Below are positions 61,078 through 64,000 of a stretch of DNA of 64,000 nucleotides, in pieces. Source of the stretch: Nemorincola sp044225795 (lineage in GTDB: Bacteria; Bacteroidota; Bacteroidia; Chitinophagales; Chitinophagaceae). Where the stretch lies: the NCBI GenBank assembly GCA_044225795.1, contig JBGAIF010000001.1, positions 372,001 to 436,000 of the forward strand, in the 5' to 3' direction. The notes under the pieces were generated by a model that did no database searches, was not told where the DNA came from, and saw only the letters and a list, made by a program, of their open reading frames with translations. The translations under genes were made by a program, and so were the position numbers. Position 1 is the first letter of the stretch, and each line of letters opens with the position of its first letter.

Positions 61078-63345
61078 ATGAGAACATTCATTATTTCATC
61101 ATTGCTCTGCAGCCTGCCATTCGTTATGAATGCGCAGCAGAGGCAGCCAACATTACCAAAATTATCCACGCTGACAAAGCATTATCTGCATGAGCTGAAG
61201 AAAGACCCGCAGCACAAAGTAAGCGGGTACATCTATAATAAAGCGACGGATGGTACAGAGTATGTCAGCGCTCTTATCAAAGTTTCTGAGGCTGCGATCG
61301 CCCAAAAAGGCCTTACAGATATTGGGGCAAAAATTGGCACAAAGGCAGGTAAAATATGGACTGTTCGTGTACCGGTAACTGCTGTTTTAGCTTTTACGAA
61401 ACTGGATGGCATCAGTTACATACAAATGGACGAGCCAACATTTCCACAACTTGATATTGCGAGAAAAACAACCCGTGCAGATTCGGCACAGGCAGGTTAT
61501 GGATTGCCGATGGGCTATAGTGGACAAGGCGTTGTTGTTGGTGTCATAGATTTCGGCTTTGACTACAACCACCCTACATTCTATGATACTATGGGCACTA
61601 CGTACCGTATCAAACGCGTTTGGGAAATGGCCGGAACCGGCACCCCTCCGTCAGGATACACCTATGGAAATGAGATCACCGACGAGGCAGCGATTAAAGC
61701 ACAAGGAACAGACAATCCTTTGCAAAACCACGGCACGTCTACTACAGGTATGGCAGCCGGTTCCGGCGTCGGCAGCCCGGGCAGCGGTGCAAAATTCAGG
61801 GGTATGGCCTATGCCTCAGATATTGTTCTGGTAGGTGTGAGAAGAGACTATATTGGCGATCAGTGGATGCAAGGCAGTTTTTCAGATTTTCTCGACGGCA
61901 CAAAATACATACTTGATTATGCCGCTTCCGTTGGCAAACCCGCAGTCGTAAACATTAGCTGGGGGTCTCAGTCCGGATCGCACGATGGCACATCATTGTT
62001 CAACCAGGCGTGCGATGCTATGTCCGGATCGGGCAAGATCATTGTAATGAGTGCAGGAAATGAAGGTGCGGAAAAGATCCACCTGTCTAAAACATTCACT
62101 GCAACAGACTCGATCCTGAAAACATACCTTACATTTACTCCGTCTGCATACAGGCGCACATGGGTGGATATATGGGGCCAGGCGGGAAAATCGTTCTGCG
62201 CAAAGGTTACCCTGTACAGCGGCGGTGTTGCCGGTAACACTACTGGTTATTTGTGTCTGAATGATGGCGTTACTGATGCCAACATAATGGGAGCAAATGG
62301 TACAGACACCTGCTATGTGCAGTTCATTAGCGCTACGGCTGAAGAAAATGGCAAACCCCGTATCACGGTCAATATATTCAATAAGGCAATCGACAGTGTA
62401 GGCGTTGTTGTCAAAGGTACTGATGGCGCTATAGACATGTGGGATGAATACTATTATTACGGATTTCCATACAAATATCAGAGCGCTTTCGATAGCCTGG
62501 GAGATGCGGCAGCCGTTACAGGCAATACAATAACCACTGTCAGTGACATGGGTAGCGCTAATTCCGTATTGCTGGTTGGCGCCTATGCATCAAAGGTGAA
62601 CTTCACCGACATTAATGGCAATAGCTGGTCTTACAATTCATATGTTGGTGCTAACAAGCTTGTCCCCTTCTCGAGCCGAGGCCCTATGATAGATGGCAGG
62701 ATAAAGCCCGATATCACCGCTCCGGGTTTGACAATAGCTACCTCAATGAGCTCTTACGATACCAGCCACACCCCTACAGGATCCAACAGTACAGGAGTTG
62801 TCAGCAAATACACAGATCCGGGATCGGGAAAAGACTACTATTATGCCGAGTTTTCAGGCACATCGGCATCGGCACCGGCCGCGTCGGGAATAGTGGCTCT
62901 TTTACTTCAGGCAAACCCATGGCTGACACCTGACCTCGTGAAGTCTATTATTTTCCAGACAGCCATCACAGACGGGTATACTGGCACACTGCCGTCTGCA
63001 GGGAACAATAATTGGGGACACGGAAAGATCAATGCGTATGGCGCGTTAAAATTAGCGTTACAGAAACTGGACGTTTATGATTTTAAGGGGCGTAAACTGG
63101 ACTGTGTTCTTTTCCCCAATCCGAATAGAGGAAGTTTTATCCTCGACTATACAGGAGACAGGGCTGAAAATTTGTCTGTTTCGGTTCGGTCGGTTGCCGG
63201 TTCGGTGGTCTATACCAAACAATGGCCGGTGAATTCAGGTGTTAATCGGTCTCAGTTGGACCTGCAACAGTTAGCCCGCGGACTATACATAGTGGATATA
63301 CATGGTGATGGCGGGTCGCTATCCATAAAAACAGAGATACAGTAA
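61078..63345 (+). CDS. Exported subtilisin-like (S8) protease with T9SS C-terminal domain
   Basis: This 755-aa protein has a signal peptide (ending VMNAQ), a pro-region and an S8 catalytic domain with Asp158 in VGVIDFGFDYNHP, His218 in LQNHGTSTTGMAAG, and Ser596 in FSGTSASAPAASG. The C-terminal VLFPNPNRGSFILDY through YIVDIHGDGGSLSIKTEIQ is a type A T9SS sorting domain. It is probably displayed or secreted at the cell surface and digests extracellular protein. A bidirectional terminator begins on its stop codon. Confidence 0.95.
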   Translation: MRTFIISSLLCSLPFVMNAQQRQPTLPKLSTLTKHYLHELKKDPQHKVSGYIYNKATDGTEYVSALIKVSEAAIAQKGLTDIGAKIGTKAGKIWTVRVPVTAVLAFTKLDGISYIQMDEPTFPQLDIARKTTRADSAQAGYGLPMGYSGQGVVVGVIDFGFDYNHPTFYDTMGTTYRIKRVWEMAGTGTPPSGYTYGNEITDEAAIKAQGTDNPLQNHGTSTTGMAAGSGVGSPGSGAKFRGMAYASDIVLVGVRRDYIGDQWMQGSFSDFLDGTKYILDYAASVGKPAVVNISWGSQSGSHDGTSLFNQACDAMSGSGKIIVMSAGNEGAEKIHLSKTFTATDSILKTYLTFTPSAYRRTWVDIWGQAGKSFCAKVTLYSGGVAGNTTGYLCLNDGVTDANIMGANGTDTCYVQFISATAEENGKPRITVNIFNKAIDSVGVVVKGTDGAIDMWDEYYYYGFPYKYQSAFDSLGDAAAVTGNTITTVSDMGSANSVLLVGAYASKVNFTDINGNSWSYNSYVGANKLVPFSSRGPMIDGRIKPDITAPGLTIATSMSSYDTSHTPTGSNSTGVVSKYTDPGSGKDYYYAEFSGTSASAPAASGIVALLLQANPWLTPDLVKSIIFQTAITDGYTGTLPSAGNNNWGHGKINAYGALKLALQKLDVYDFKGRKLDCVLFPNPNRGSFILDYTGDRAENLSVSVRSVAGSVVYTKQWPVNSGVNRSQLDLQQLARGLYIVDIHGDGGSLSIKTEIQ

Positions 63346-63379
63346 ATAAAGAACCCCGCTTAAAGCGGGGTTCTTTATT
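63345..63379. terminator. Bidirectional rho-independent terminator
   Basis: Perfect 17-bp arms (AATAAAGAACCCCGCTT and complement) with a single-base centre separate the protease and mscL, which are convergent. The arm includes the last base of the protease stop codon. Confidence 0.9.
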
Positions 63380-63380
63380 G

Positions 63381-63815
63381 TTATTTCTTAAGTGCGTCTC
63401 TTATTTCGGTGAGGAGCAGTTCTGTTTTTGTTGGTGCTGGTGGCGCCGGTGGCGGTGCCGCGGCTTCTTCACGTTTCATTCTGGCCATAAGCCGTATGAT
63501 GATGAATATACAGAATGCGATGATGAGGAAGTCAATAACTGTTTGTACAAAATGTCCGTATGACAGTATATTGGCCCCTGCCTTCTTTGCATCGGCGATC
63601 GTCGTGTAAGTTTCTCCTTCTTTTGCTGCCTTGAGCACAAAGAACTTATCATCAAATCCTTTCCCCCCGGTTACCACTCCGATTGCCGGCATAATGATGT
63701 CGTCAACAAGTGCTGAGACGATCTTCCCGAACGCACCTCCGATAACAACACCCACAGCAAGGTCAATGACGTTGCCTTTTACTGCAAACTCTTTGAAATC
63801 TTTTACGAAACCCAT
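63381..63815 (-). CDS. mscL: Large-conductance mechanosensitive channel MscL
   Basis: This 144-aa protein matches MscL: KEFAVKGNVIDLAVGVVIGGAFGKIVSALVDDIIMP for TM1 (key segment VIGGAFGKIVSALVDD), a periplasmic loop, TM2 (FLIIAFCIFIIIRLM) and the conserved end TKTELLLTEIRDALKK. Homopentamer that opens on hypo-osmotic shock. The tail before the last helix has several Pro and Ala residues (AAAPPPAPPAPT), typical of some homologues. It starts with ATG at 63815. Confidence 0.96.
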   Translation of the reverse strand: MGFVKDFKEFAVKGNVIDLAVGVVIGGAFGKIVSALVDDIIMPAIGVVTGGKGFDDKFFVLKAAKEGETYTTIADAKKAGANILSYGHFVQTVIDFLIIAFCIFIIIRLMARMKREEAAAPPPAPPAPTKTELLLTEIRDALKK

Positions 63816-63833
63816 AGCTTGATTTTTTAGTGG

Positions 63834-64000
63834 TTATAATTTATATGCTAATCCAAATGTAAATATTTGTTTCACCTGTACCCATCCCAGGCCGTCGCCC
63901 GGTTGATCTTTGGTCACAGTGAGCCCCGTTGTCTTATCCACATAGGTTTTGCTGAAAGGAAAGTTGTTGTCGTAAGCAATCGTAACGCCAAATGTGAGAC
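63834..64000 (-). CDS. Outer-membrane beta-barrel protein, C-terminal part
   Basis: This reading frame runs off the window. The visible C-terminus ends WVQVKQIFTFGLAYKL, an aromatic-ended amphipathic strand typical of Bacteroidota outer-membrane barrels. The upstream part reads TFGVTIAYDNNFPFSKTY. The gene lies upstream of mscL on the same strand, 18 bp away, and could share its transcript. Function is unknown. Confidence 0.65.
   Translation of the reverse strand, partial: LTFGVTIAYDNNFPFSKTYVDKTTGLTVTKDQPGDGLGWVQVKQIFTFGLAYKL

Overview
The window is a chromosomal segment of a Bacteroidota bacterium, most likely of the Chitinophagales or a neighbouring group. The evidence is a gliding lipoprotein gene (gldH), several secreted proteins with type IX secretion C-terminal domains, DUF4402 and DUF4834 proteins, an IF-2 with a long Lys/Ala/Glu-rich and Gly/Arg-rich front half, and many promoters with the Bacteroidota -7 box TAnnTTTG. 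Many of these boxes lie only 4-10 nt before the start codon. There are no rRNA genes, CRISPR arrays or recognisable insertion sequences.

Layout. 1-3.8 kb: end of a GH3-family enzyme, then a convergent sugar operon of two overlapping CDP-paratose-epimerase-like genes and a family 2 glycosyltransferase. 4-12.6 kb: DUF4402 surface protein, small beta-barrel, ECF sigma factor with a membrane partner, gamma-carbonic-anhydrase-like protein, ArsR-type regulator, tsaB, ridA, glnS, a ferritin-like protein and a pirin with an export-like N-terminus. 12.7-15.3 kb: rpmH-rnpA-yidD, in which rnpA and yidD have no ATG, GTG or TTG start, then an EreA-like secreted protein. 15.4-22 kb: a tetR-tolC-MFP-RND efflux operon whose regulator promoter sits inside a palindrome. 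22-31 kb: GGGP-synthase-like enzyme, MBL-rhodanese fusion, EnvC-like protein, YicC, GldH, an orphan histidine kinase, MoxR and a SAM hydrolase. 31-36 kb: the rimP-nusA-infB operon with a leader hairpin.

37.8-38.6 kb holds the most unusual locus: two tandem units with a 498-bp period, each a decayed GIY-YIG nuclease gene followed by a promoter and a tRNA(CAT) gene. The upstream tRNA copy breaks off in the T-loop; the downstream copy is intact. This looks like a tRNA-targeting GIY-YIG element that rebuilds its target.

38.7-50 kb: T9SS-exported proteins, a hybrid sensor kinase, a TlpA-like thioredoxin, a UDG-like protein, tcdA-tatD, a Coq4-like gene split by a -1 frameshift at a slippery heptamer, and an MBOAT/SGNH acyl-transfer pair. 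50-56 kb: a barrel protein, a BNR-repeat protein and a tightly overlapping operon of porin-like protein, TPR adenylate cyclase, outer-membrane protein and cytochrome c lipoprotein. 56-64 kb: a VOC-domain protein with a histone-H1-like lysine tail, a LytS/LytR two-component pair, a CHAD protein, a large T9SS subtilase, mscL and the end of another barrel protein.
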